DNA from: Amycolatopsis circi
GTDB taxonomy: Bacteria > Actinomycetota > Actinomycetes > Mycobacteriales > Pseudonocardiaceae
NCBI RefSeq assembly: GCF_003385235.1
Contig: NZ_PQIA01000019.1
Span: forward strand, 1-64,000
Direction of reading: 5' to 3'
Length of the DNA: 64,000 bases
The position numbers were made by a program, and so were the translations under genes. Positions 51,517 through 59,800 of this stretch are shown here, piece after piece (the first letter of the stretch is position 1; every line of letters starts with the position of its first letter). The notes beneath the pieces are model-generated. The model was given only the letters and a program-made list of their open reading frames with translations. It ran no database searches and was not told the origin of the DNA.

Positions 51517-52956
51517 TCACCCCGCCGCCACCGCGAACAACTCGTCGTCAATCCAGCCGCGGTCCCGCAACTCCCGGCAAAACCGTTGGTACGAAGTCAA
51601 CATAGCCGCTGCCTCACGAGGCTCCGGCTCGACGAGCGACCCCACTGGCATTCCCTTGCACACCGCACTCAGTCCACCCGGTGTGCACCCTGCCGCCGCA
51701 AGAAGCGCCGCGCCGTAGCCCGTCTCTGCCTGCGGTGCCACCTGCAGCCCAAGCCCGCTCACCGTAGCCCGAATCCGAGTCCACAAAGGACTCTTGCTTC
51801 CGCCGCCCGCCGCGAGGAGCGGTTCGCGGACCGGAACCCCCAGTCGCCGCAGGTGGTCCAAGGCGAGTCGCTCTAGGAAGGCAACTCCTTCCAGCCGAGC
51901 CCGATGCAGCTCGACCTCGTCGGCCGGAGTGCCAAGGACGAAGCCTTCCGCATCGCCGTGCGCGAAGGGAAACCGTTCTCCCTTGCGCCGCAACGGGAAC
52001 GCCACCACGTCGGCTGGGCCACGGGCCGCAGCGGCGGCATCCAGCTCGGCCAGTCGCGGACTGTCCGAAACGGACTCGCCGCCGGTGTTCGACGCACCGC
52101 CCGGCAACCACCAGCCGTCCGGATGCCGGTGGCTGTACATAACTCCAGTGGGATCCGGCACCAACGATTCCGTGACGCCCTTCAAGACATACGTGGTCCC
52201 GAGAATCCCCACGAACCGTCCCGGTTCGACCGCGCCTGCGGCCAACTGTCCCGCGCACCCGTCCGTCATGCCTGCCACCACGAGACATCCGGCAGGCAAC
52301 CCGGCCGTCGGCACCGAAATCTCGCCGAGCACGCTCGTCGGCGCGACCACCGGCGGCAACATCCCGTCTGGCACGCCCAACCCGGTGAATACTTCCGACG
52401 CCCATTCGTCAGCCAGCGGGTCGTAGCCGCTTTTGAGCGCGTGCGACCAATCGGCCGCGACCGGATGTCCGGTCAATTTCGCTGCGATCATCTCCGGCGT
52501 GTGCCGGACAGCGACCGCCTCGGTGTGCTCGGCCAGCCAGGCGATTCGGCCGAGCGCCGCGGTCGGCGAGACGCCCGAACCGAGTTTCCGCCACCGTCCG
52601 GCTCCGAGTTCCACGGCTTTCGCGTTGTAGTCCGCGCCGCGCCGGTCGTCGTACATCAACGCGGGCGTAACCGGTTCACCCGCGGCGTCGACTCCGACGA
52701 TCGTCCCGGACGTCGCCGCGATCGCCACCGCCGAGACTTCCGCACCGCGTCCGGGCAGCGCGGAAGTGACCTCGCTCAGCACCGAACCGACCGCGGGCCA
52801 CCACGCCGACGGATCCTGTTCGCTGCGGCCACCGCCCGCGCGCACCGGCGCCGGCAGCGCCGCCGATGCGGTGGCGAGGACCGAGCCGCCGCGCACCGCG
52901 AAGGCGCGAACCCCCGCGGTGGCGACGTCGATGCCGACCGAGACCTGCTCGTTCAC
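51517..52956 (-). CDS. FGGY-family carbohydrate kinase (A)
   Basis: A 479-residue sugar kinase. VGIDVATAGVRAFAV opens the FGGY-N ATPase fold, the central AATSGTIVG loop and GMTDGCAGQ follow, and GILGTTYVLKG and AAGGGSKSPLW are FGGY-C motifs. The closest enzymes are xylulokinase-like, but the phosphorylated sugar cannot be told. The GTG start overlaps the MFS permease stop as GTGA, so uptake and phosphorylation are coupled. It belongs to the polyol island. Confidence 0.85.
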   Translation of the reverse strand: MNEQVSVGIDVATAGVRAFAVRGGSVLATASAALPAPVRAGGGRSEQDPSAWWPAVGSVLSEVTSALPGRGAEVSAVAIAATSGTIVGVDAAGEPVTPALMYDDRRGADYNAKAVELGAGRWRKLGSGVSPTAALGRIAWLAEHTEAVAVRHTPEMIAAKLTGHPVAADWSHALKSGYDPLADEWASEVFTGLGVPDGMLPPVVAPTSVLGEISVPTAGLPAGCLVVAGMTDGCAGQLAAGAVEPGRFVGILGTTYVLKGVTESLVPDPTGVMYSHRHPDGWWLPGGASNTGGESVSDSPRLAELDAAAAARGPADVVAFPLRRKGERFPFAHGDAEGFVLGTPADEVELHRARLEGVAFLERLALDHLRRLGVPVREPLLAAGGGSKSPLWTRIRATVSGLGLQVAPQAETGYGAALLAAAGCTPGGLSAVCKGMPVGSLVEPEPREAAAMLTSYQRFCRELRDRGWIDDELFAVAAG

Positions 52957-54284
52957 GCCGTGTTGACCCTCTCTTCGACATCCTGCAGGCTGCCGTCTTT
53001 CGCGAGTGCCTTCTCGGTTTCCTCAGGCAGCTTCAGGAATCGCACCAGCACCGCGGCCACCAGGTACAGCGCGGCGAAGATGATGACCACTCCGGCGGCA
53101 CCGGCCGGCCCGAGGAACAGCGACACGATCGCCGGTCCGACGAACGCCGCCGCACCCGCACCGAGGTTCAGCAGAGCCATCGCACCGCCCTTGTGCTCCG
53201 GGGCCAGCGACGGCAGCAGCGCGGAGATCGGCACGAACCCGGCGAGCGTCGCGCCGTAGAGCGCACCGACGATCAACGCGAGCCAGTAGTACTGCGAGCC
53301 CATCGCGACCGGCACGAAGTACAGCAGCAGGATCGAGATCGCGCAGCCGATCGCGCCGAACCAGAAAATCGTGGTGCGCCAGCCGATCCGGTCGCTCAGC
53401 ACGCCGAAGATCAGGTTGAAGAAGATGTTCGTCCCGTAGATCACCGACACGAGCAGAAGCCAGCGGCTCTCCCCGAACCCGATCTGGGAGATGAAGATCG
53501 TCGGGAAGAACACCAGCATGCCGAATTCGGGCGCGGTGTTGATGACCCGCACGATCATGCCGACGCCGACCTGCGGCTTCTTCCACGCGATCGACACGCT
53601 GGAAACCAGGCTCTGCACCGGTTTCACATCCGGCGGCGCGAGCCTGCGGTATCCCGTGCGCTGCCGGACGCCGAACACCGCGACGAGCCCGCCGATGCCG
53701 AGCAGCACGACCGCCACCCACAACGTGCCGTAGTGGCCGAACATCGGGTTGGTGAAGCTCGCGACGAGCGCGCCGAGCGTGGGGAGGCCGCCGGTGAAGG
53801 CGAAGTAGAACCAGCCGACCGCCGCGCCGAGCCGGGCGACCGGAGCCACCGCGGTGATCCACACCAGGAATCCGAACGCGAACATCGGATAGCCGAATCC
53901 GCGGATGCCGTAGCAGATCAGCATCGCCGCGTAGTTCCCGCCGGCGAGGCCGAGCGTCAGGAACAGCGCGTCGAACACCAGCCAGATGACCAGGCCGATG
54001 ATCATCACCCGGCGCGGCCCCCACAGTTCGGACAGCGCGCCCGACAGCCACGACGCCAGCATCACGGCGACGCCGTACACGGTGATCACGTACGACGCCT
54101 TGATTTCCGTGCCCGCGCCGTTGCCCGCCATGTACGGCGCGATGAAACCGGACTCCACTCCGTCGCCGATCATGAACAGGAGCAGTCCGACATACCCGAG
54201 GAACAGGGGCGCGGGCAGCCCCCATTTCGTGAGCAAGCGCCCGAAGCCCGACTTGGGCAACTCCGCTGTTGCCGACTCGTTCAT
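52953..54284 (-). CDS. MFS transporter, polyol-permease-like
   Basis: A 443-residue, 12-helix major facilitator. FLGYVGLLLFMIGDGVESGFIAP in helix 1 and the following loop resemble bacterial polyol permeases such as RbtT/DalT. The start is ATG 54284, supported by GGAGG nine bases upstream; an earlier in-frame ATG at 54296 has none. It is transcribed after the DeoR gene with a 76-base gap that holds an operator-like half site, and is coupled to the FGGY kinase. Confidence 0.85.
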   Translation of the reverse strand: MNESATAELPKSGFGRLLTKWGLPAPLFLGYVGLLLFMIGDGVESGFIAPYMAGNGAGTEIKASYVITVYGVAVMLASWLSGALSELWGPRRVMIIGLVIWLVFDALFLTLGLAGGNYAAMLICYGIRGFGYPMFAFGFLVWITAVAPVARLGAAVGWFYFAFTGGLPTLGALVASFTNPMFGHYGTLWVAVVLLGIGGLVAVFGVRQRTGYRRLAPPDVKPVQSLVSSVSIAWKKPQVGVGMIVRVINTAPEFGMLVFFPTIFISQIGFGESRWLLLVSVIYGTNIFFNLIFGVLSDRIGWRTTIFWFGAIGCAISILLLYFVPVAMGSQYYWLALIVGALYGATLAGFVPISALLPSLAPEHKGGAMALLNLGAGAAAFVGPAIVSLFLGPAGAAGVVIIFAALYLVAAVLVRFLKLPEETEKALAKDGSLQDVEERVNTA

Positions 54285-54360
54285 ACACGCCTCCATGACG
54301 TCGAGATCGAACGTATCATGGACCGTGTGAACTTCGCACGCAAGAGTGTTATTAAGTCGA

Positions 54361-55155
54361 TCAGCTGTCGGGATGTTCGGCGACCTGCACCTCGACCCGG
54401 CTGCGCAGCTCGTCGACGTAGTGCGGATCGGTCTCCTCGTCCACGATCAGCAGGTCGTAATCGTCCAGCGGCGCGAGCCGGTGCAGCGCCGTGCGCTTCA
54501 TCTTGCTGTGGTCCATCAGCAGCACCTTGTGCCGCGCGGCGGCCAGCATGGCCCGCTTGATCATCACGATCTCGGGCTCCTGGTGGAAGCTCATCGACGT
54601 GCTCATCGCCGAGGTGGACACGAACGCGATGTCCACCGAGAGCCGCTCGATCGACTCGATGCTCTGCATGCCGAGAAACGAGTCGTGAGTGGGCGAGTAG
54701 TCGCCGCCGATGCAGATCAGCCGCAGTTCGTGCACGTTCTTGAGGGCGTCGATCGCGGCGAGATAGTTCGTGGCCACGGTCAGCGGCGTCACCTCGACCA
54801 GGAGCCTGGCCAGCGCGAGAGCGCTCGTGGAGTCGTCGAGCAGCACCGACATGCCCGGCTCGACCTGCTCCACCGCGTGCATCGCGATCACCCGTTTGGC
54901 GTCGACGTGCGCGTTCATCCGGTACTCGGCATTGCTCTCGAACACCGTCGACGGCATCGCCGAGACCCCGCCGCGGTACTTCCGGACCAGGCCGCGCCGG
55001 GACAGCTCGTCGATGTCCCGGTGGACCGTCATCATGCTGACGCCGAGCAGGTCGACGAGTTCGCCGATGGTCGCCGAACCCTGCCGGAAGACGTGCTCGG
55101 TCAGCTTCTGCTGACGGTTCTCGCGGGGGTGGGCGGCAGGCTTTTCGCTCGACAT
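54361..55155 (-). CDS. DeoR-family transcriptional regulator
   Basis: A 264-residue repressor. The winged helix TIGELVDLLGVSMMTVHRDIDELSRRG at about 29-55 is followed by a DeoRC sugar-phosphate-sensing domain with the DDSTSALALA phosphate loop. It lies between the permease genes and the divergent catabolic operon and is the obvious island regulator. Sugar phosphates are the usual effectors. ATG 55155 has a GGCAT-flanked start; the gene begins seven bases after the histidine-phosphatase stop. Confidence 0.88.
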   Translation of the reverse strand: MSSEKPAAHPRENRQQKLTEHVFRQGSATIGELVDLLGVSMMTVHRDIDELSRRGLVRKYRGGVSAMPSTVFESNAEYRMNAHVDAKRVIAMHAVEQVEPGMSVLLDDSTSALALARLLVEVTPLTVATNYLAAIDALKNVHELRLICIGGDYSPTHDSFLGMQSIESIERLSVDIAFVSTSAMSTSMSFHQEPEIVMIKRAMLAAARHKVLLMDHSKMKRTALHRLAPLDDYDLLIVDEETDPHYVDELRSRVEVQVAEHPDS

Positions 55156-55162
55156 GCCGTGA

Positions 55163-55774
55163 TTATCGCGGTTCGACTGGGAGGTTGAACCGCACCAGGG
55201 CAGTTCGGTCACCGCTCACCTCCAGTTCGGTGACGGCCGCGTTGTCCAACCGCGGAAACACGCTGCGATAGCGGGAAAGCGGGATGCCGAGCAACTCGCA
55301 GAGCGTGAGCCGCAGCAGCGTGTTGTGCGCGACGACCAGGGCAGTTCCGCTGGTCGCGGCAGCAATCGCCCGGATCGCGCGAGCCCCGCGCGCGGCCGCC
55401 TCGGCCGGATCGTCGGCACCGGGGAACGCGCCGGCGATCGGATCGGCGAGGAAGCGTTCGACCGCCTCGGGATCGGTCTGGCACACCTCGTCGCGAGTCC
55501 GGCCCTCGGCGATCCCGAAATAGGTTTCCCGCAGGTCGGTGACGATTTCCGGGACCAGCTCCAGTGCCTCGGCCGCCGGTTCGATCGTGCGCCGGGCTCG
55601 TCGTTGCGGCGAGCAGAACAGCCCGTCCGGTTTCACCCGACGGGCGTACGCGGCCAGCGCGTCGGCCTGGCGGATCCCCTCCTCGGTCAGCGCTACCTCG
55701 CTCGTGCCCGCGTAGCGGTTCTCCGCGTGCCATTCGGTCTGCCCGTGCCTGGCCAGCAGCAGCCGTGCGCCCAC
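55163..55774 (-). CDS. Histidine-phosphatase-superfamily protein
   Basis: A 203-residue phosphatase. LLARHGQTEW near residues 6-15 carries the catalytic His, Arg follows in ENRYAG and a second His is in VVAHNTLLRL. It is of the phosphoglycerate-mutase-like branch and could act on sugar phosphates made in the island. GTG 55774 has AGGAGG eight bases before it. It lies upstream of, and in line with, the DeoR gene. Confidence 0.85.
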   Translation of the reverse strand: MGARLLLARHGQTEWHAENRYAGTSEVALTEEGIRQADALAAYARRVKPDGLFCSPQRRARRTIEPAAEALELVPEIVTDLRETYFGIAEGRTRDEVCQTDPEAVERFLADPIAGAFPGADDPAEAAARGARAIRAIAAATSGTALVVAHNTLLRLTLCELLGIPLSRYRSVFPRLDNAAVTELEVSGDRTALVRFNLPVEPR

Positions 55775-55822
55775 TCGTGCCCTCCTTGCGTGTGAACACC
55801 CTTGCGAACTTCTCAATCTCGC

Positions 55823-55835
55823 TGTTAACTTAACA
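55823..55835. promoter_or_regulatory. DeoR-type palindrome TGTTAACTTAACA
   Basis: A perfect 6-1-6 palindrome in the gap between the divergent phosphatase/DeoR operon and the HAD-kinase operon. A related half site TGTTATTAAG lies at 54347-54356 before the MFS permease gene. TTAAC-type half sites are common for DeoR regulators, so DeoR binding at both promoters is inferred. Confidence 0.5.
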
Positions 55836-55878
55836 TTGCTCGTGTGAAACGGGCTCGCTCTCTGAAGGGATCTGGTGG

Positions 55879-56562
55879 ATGACGCTCGACGCGGTGGTGT
55901 TCGACCTCGACGGTGTCCTGGTGGAAAGTGAACACCTCTGGGAGGAGAACTGGGTCGCTTTCGCCGCTCGCCACCAGGTCGAGTGGACGGCGGAGGACAC
56001 GGCCTCGGTACAAGGCATGAGCGCGCCTGAATGGGCCGGTTATCTCGCGCGGCGGTGCGGGGTGCCGGACCAGGCGGTCGAGGTGGAACGCGCGGTGGTC
56101 GACGGCATGATCGCCTCGATCGACGCGGGCGAAGCGCCGCTGCTTCCCGGTGCGGGCGCGATGGTGCGCGAGGTCAGCGAACGGGTTCCGGTCGCGCTCG
56201 CGTCGTCGGCCGCCCGCCGGGTGATCGACGCGGTGCTGGAGAAACACCAGCTCACCGGCGAGTTCACCGCGACGGTGTCCAGTGCGGAGGTCGCGCGGGG
56301 CAAGCCGAACCCGGACGTGTACCTCGAAGCGGCGGCCCGGCTCGGCAAATCGGGCAGCGAATGCCTCGGGGTCGAAGACTCCAGCAACGGCATCCGGGCG
56401 GCGGCCGCGGCCGGGCTCACCGTGATCGCGCTGCCCAACCCGACGTATCCGCCGAAGCCGGACGCGCTGGAGCTGGCCAGCGCGGTGGCCGCGAGCAATG
56501 ACGACGTCCGACTGAAGCTCCTGGCCTATCTGGCCGGCGAGCCGGTGGCTGCGAAGGACTGA
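55879..56562 (+). CDS. HAD-superfamily phosphatase/mutase-like enzyme
   Basis: A 227-residue HAD subfamily IA protein. FDLDGVLVESE (Asp nucleophile and Asp acid/base) is at 8-18, ASSAARR near 109-115, KPNP with the Lys near 145-148 and GVEDSSNGIRAA near 166-177. It is similar to beta-phosphoglucomutase-like phosphatases that remove phosphate from sugar phosphates. First gene of the catabolic operon. Confidence 0.87.
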   Translation: MTLDAVVFDLDGVLVESEHLWEENWVAFAARHQVEWTAEDTASVQGMSAPEWAGYLARRCGVPDQAVEVERAVVDGMIASIDAGEAPLLPGAGAMVREVSERVPVALASSAARRVIDAVLEKHQLTGEFTATVSSAEVARGKPNPDVYLEAAARLGKSGSECLGVEDSSNGIRAAAAAGLTVIALPNPTYPPKPDALELASAVAASNDDVRLKLLAYLAGEPVAAKD

Positions 56563-56565
56563 ACC

Positions 56566-58251
56566 ATGACCACCTTGGGTTCCCCGGACACGTTCAAGCG
56601 GCAGTGGCTGGACGGGTTCGTCACCGCGTACGGCCGCACGGTCCAGAAGGTGCCGGATGCCTACGGCGTCGTGCGCCGCGAGGCTCCGGCGAGCCCGAAG
56701 GTCGCGGTCGTGATCGGCGGCGGTTGCGGGCACTACCCGGCGTTCGCGGGTCTCGTCGGGCCCGGCCTTGCGGATGGCGCGGTGGTCGGCGACGTGTTCA
56801 CGAGCCCGAGCGCCGAGCAGGTCTACCGCACGGCGCGGGCGGCGGACAACGGTGCCGGTGTCCTCTTCGGTTTCGGCAATTACCAAGGCGACGTGCTCCA
56901 CTTCGGACTCGCTGCCCGCAGGCTGGCCGCGGAGGGCATTCCGAGCCGCACCATTCTGGTCACCGACGACATCGCGAGCGGTCCGGCGACTGAGCCCGAG
57001 CGCCGTCGCGGCGTGGCAGGCGATTTCCTGGTCTTCAAGATCGCGGGCGCGGCGGCGGAACGCGGCTACAGCCTGGACGCAGTACACGAGGTCGCGGCGA
57101 AGGCGAACGCGCGCACGCGGACGTTCGGCGTCGCGTTCGGCGGCTGCACGCTGCCCGGCGCGGACGCGCCCCTTTTCACTGTCGCGGACCAGGAAATGGA
57201 GCTGGGCCTCGGAATCCACGGTGAACCGGGCGTGCGCACGGTGGGCCGGTTGTCCGCGGCGGAGCTGGCAGACGAACTGGTCGACGGCCTCCTGCCGGAG
57301 CTGCCAGAGGGCGACGGCCGCGTGGTCGTGCTGGTGAACGGGCTCGGCCGCACCAAATACGAGGAAATGTTCGTCACCTACACCCGCGTGCACGAAAGGC
57401 TCGCCCAGGCCGGGCTCAGCCCCGTGCACTCCGAGGTCGGGGAGTTCGTGACCTCGCTCGACATGGCCGGGGTTTCGCTGTCGATCCTGGTGCTGGACGA
57501 CGAATTGGCCGAGTTGTACGCCGCGCCGTGCGACACCCCGGGATACCGCACCAGCGGTGCCGAACTGACCACGGTCGAGCTTGAGTCCACAGTGGACGAA
57601 TTGCTGACCGCGGAGGCTCCGGGGACCAGCGTTGTCGACCGGGTTCTCACCGCGGCTTTGCGCAGCATCGAGGAGAACGAAGCCGAACTGGGCAGGCTCG
57701 ACGCGGTAGCCGCGGACGGAGACCACGGGCTCGGCATGACCCGCGGGATGCGCGCCGCCGTCGCCGCCGCGCGGCGCGAGCCGGACACAGTTTCCGGTGC
57801 GCTCCTGGCTGCCGGCACCGCGTTCGCCGATGCGGCTGGCGGTGCCTCAGGCGCGCTGTACGGCGTGCTGCTGGCGGAAACCGGAGCCGGTCTGCGCGGG
57901 GTTGCTGCCGAGGACATCACCACGGCAATGCTCGCCGACGCGGTCGACGGCGCGGTTCAGGCGTTTTGCGAGCTGGGCAAGGCCGAACCGGGCGACAAGA
58001 CGATGCTCGACGCGATCGAGCCGTTCCGGGCCACGCTGCGGGAGCAGACGGGTTCGGAGGTAGTGCAGGCATGGCGGAAAGCCGCCGGAGCCGCGGTCGT
58101 GGCCGCGCAGGAGACCGCGCACCTGCGTCCGGCGAAGGGCCGCGCGGCGCGGCTCGCGCAACGGAGCGAGGGTCATTCGGATCCAGGTGCGGTGTCGTTC
58201 TCGCTGCTGGTGACGGCTGTCGGCGAGGAGCTGGAAAGGAGCGCGGACTGA
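56566..58251 (+). CDS. Dihydroxyacetone-kinase-family (Dak) kinase, fused K and L domains
   Basis: A 561-residue single-chain Dak kinase. The K domain (1-330) has IGGGCGHYPAFAG near 50-62 and the His that binds the ketose in LGIHGEPG near 221-228. The L domain (about 350-560) has AADGDHGLGMTRG with the metal-binding Asp pair and GGASGALYGVLL. Dak-family enzymes phosphorylate short ketoses with ATP, including dihydroxyacetone and, in mycobacteria, D- or L-erythrulose. The RpiB-like isomerase directly downstream fits the erythrulose reading. The stop overlaps the isomerase start. Confidence 0.88.
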   Translation: MTTLGSPDTFKRQWLDGFVTAYGRTVQKVPDAYGVVRREAPASPKVAVVIGGGCGHYPAFAGLVGPGLADGAVVGDVFTSPSAEQVYRTARAADNGAGVLFGFGNYQGDVLHFGLAARRLAAEGIPSRTILVTDDIASGPATEPERRRGVAGDFLVFKIAGAAAERGYSLDAVHEVAAKANARTRTFGVAFGGCTLPGADAPLFTVADQEMELGLGIHGEPGVRTVGRLSAAELADELVDGLLPELPEGDGRVVVLVNGLGRTKYEEMFVTYTRVHERLAQAGLSPVHSEVGEFVTSLDMAGVSLSILVLDDELAELYAAPCDTPGYRTSGAELTTVELESTVDELLTAEAPGTSVVDRVLTAALRSIEENEAELGRLDAVAADGDHGLGMTRGMRAAVAAARREPDTVSGALLAAGTAFADAAGGASGALYGVLLAETGAGLRGVAAEDITTAMLADAVDGAVQAFCELGKAEPGDKTMLDAIEPFRATLREQTGSEVVQAWRKAAGAAVVAAQETAHLRPAKGRAARLAQRSEGHSDPGAVSFSLLVTAVGEELERSAD

Positions 58252-58706
58252 TGCGCATCGTGGTGGCGGCGGACAACGCCGGGGTCGAACTGAAGAATCA
58301 GCTGCGCGACCTGCTGCGGGCCGACGAGCGAGTCGCCGAGGTGACCGACCTCGGCGTGCCGGACGCGGCGGACGACCGGGCGTACCCGTTGCTCGGGCTG
58401 GCCGCGGCGGAAGCGATCGCCCGCGGCGAAGCGGACCGCGGCGTCCTGGTCTGCGGCACCGGCATCGGCATGGCGATCTCGGCGAACAAGGTTCCCGGCG
58501 TGCGGGCGACGGTCGCGCACGATTCGTACTCCGCCGAGCGGTCGATCAAGTCGAACGACTGCCAGGTGATCACCTTCGGAGCACGCGCGATCGGCCCCGA
58601 AGTGGCGAAGAAGATCGTGGCCGAATGGGTCGGATACCGCTTCGACCCCGAGTCGGCCAGCGCGACCAAGGTCGCGCACATCACCGAATACGAGAACGCC
58701 CACTGA
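58251..58706 (+). CDS. RpiB/LacAB-family sugar-phosphate isomerase
   Basis: A 151-residue isomerase. The catalytic Cys is in VLVCGTGIGMAISANKVPG near 63-81, and AHDSYSAERSIKSND follows. At the usual DHAG position the sequence is DNAG (residues 8-11), an Asn for the His of ribose-5-phosphate isomerase B. This suggests a substrate other than ribose 5-phosphate. Coupled to the Dak-type kinase gene by a one-base overlap. A tetrulose-phosphate isomerase is likely. Confidence 0.87.
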   Translation: MRIVVAADNAGVELKNQLRDLLRADERVAEVTDLGVPDAADDRAYPLLGLAAAEAIARGEADRGVLVCGTGIGMAISANKVPGVRATVAHDSYSAERSIKSNDCQVITFGARAIGPEVAKKIVAEWVGYRFDPESASATKVAHITEYENAH

Positions 58707-58759
58707 CCAAGGCGTCCGTCGTGGCGCACAATCGGCACAGAGCGAGTGAGGGAGCAGAG

Positions 58760-59800
58760 TTGCACATTCTCGCTGCGGGAGACCACTTCGTCAGCCCCGG
58801 CCTGCTGGCCGGAGCCGTCCGCGCGGAACTCGGCGGCGACCACGGGGTCGCCGAGCTGACGCTGCCGTGGCCGGTCGAGCCGTTCGGGCCGGTCGGCAAC
58901 GTGCTGGAAGCCAGCGGTACCGAGGACCAGGTGATCGAGGCACTCGCCGGTGCCGAGGCCGTCGTCACGCAGATGGCTCCGTTCACCAAGAAGGTCTTCG
59001 CCGCCGCGCCGGCGCTCAAGCTCGTGTCGGTGTGCCGTGGCGGGCCGGTGAACGTCGACCTCGTCGCCGCCACTGAGGCCGGGGTCGCCGTCACCTACGC
59101 GCCGGGACGCAACGCGGGCGCGGCGGCCGAGTTCGCGGTCGGCATGATCCTGGCCGCGATGCGCCGGATCTCGACCTCCTCGGCCGAACTGCTCGTCGGC
59201 ACCTGGCGCGGCGACTACTACGCGTACGACCAGGCAGGACTCGAACTGGGCGGCACCACGGTCGGCCTCGTCGGTTACGGCGCGATCGGGTCCCGGGTCA
59301 CCAAGGTGCTCGTCGCGTTCGGGGCGAACGTCCTGGTGGCTGACCCCTATGCCGACCGCGCCGCGGTGGAGGCCGATGGCGCACAGCTTGTCGAGCTGGA
59401 CGAGCTACTCAGGCAGAGCCGCGTCGTGAGCCTGCACGCACGGCTCACCGAGGAAACCCGGCACCTCATCAACGCGAGCAAGCTCGACCTCCTGCCGCAG
59501 GGCGCGGTCCTCGTGAACACCGCCCGCGGTGGCCTGCTCGACTACGCGCCGCTGCCCGAAGCTCTGCGCTCCGGTCGGCTCGGCGCACTCGCCCTGGACG
59601 TCTACGACGTCGAGCCGCCGCCAGCGGACTGGGCGCTGCGCGATGCGCCCAACGTGATCGCGACCCCGCATCTCGCCGGCGCGAGCAGGCAAACCGCTGA
59701 GCGGGCGGCCGCGATCGTCGCCGCGGAGGTCGGCCGGTACGCGCGCGGCGAGCAACTCGCCAACCTCGCGAATCCTGAGGTGCTGGAGCGACGGCCGTGA
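58760..59800 (+). CDS. D-isomer-specific 2-hydroxyacid dehydrogenase
   Basis: A 346-residue NAD-dependent dehydrogenase of the SerA/GyaR type. GLVGYGAIGSRV near 169-180 is the NAD loop, and the catalytic Arg, Glu and His lie in VNTARGGLLDY, the following DVYDVEPPP and ATPHLAG. The start is probably TTG 58760 after GAGGGAG. The role may be to reduce a 2-keto acid or oxidise a hydroxyacid made from the sugar. The stop overlaps the FGGY kinase start. Confidence 0.83.
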   Translation: MHILAAGDHFVSPGLLAGAVRAELGGDHGVAELTLPWPVEPFGPVGNVLEASGTEDQVIEALAGAEAVVTQMAPFTKKVFAAAPALKLVSVCRGGPVNVDLVAATEAGVAVTYAPGRNAGAAAEFAVGMILAAMRRISTSSAELLVGTWRGDYYAYDQAGLELGGTTVGLVGYGAIGSRVTKVLVAFGANVLVADPYADRAAVEADGAQLVELDELLRQSRVVSLHARLTEETRHLINASKLDLLPQGAVLVNTARGGLLDYAPLPEALRSGRLGALALDVYDVEPPPADWALRDAPNVIATPHLAGASRQTAERAAAIVAAEVGRYARGEQLANLANPEVLERRP

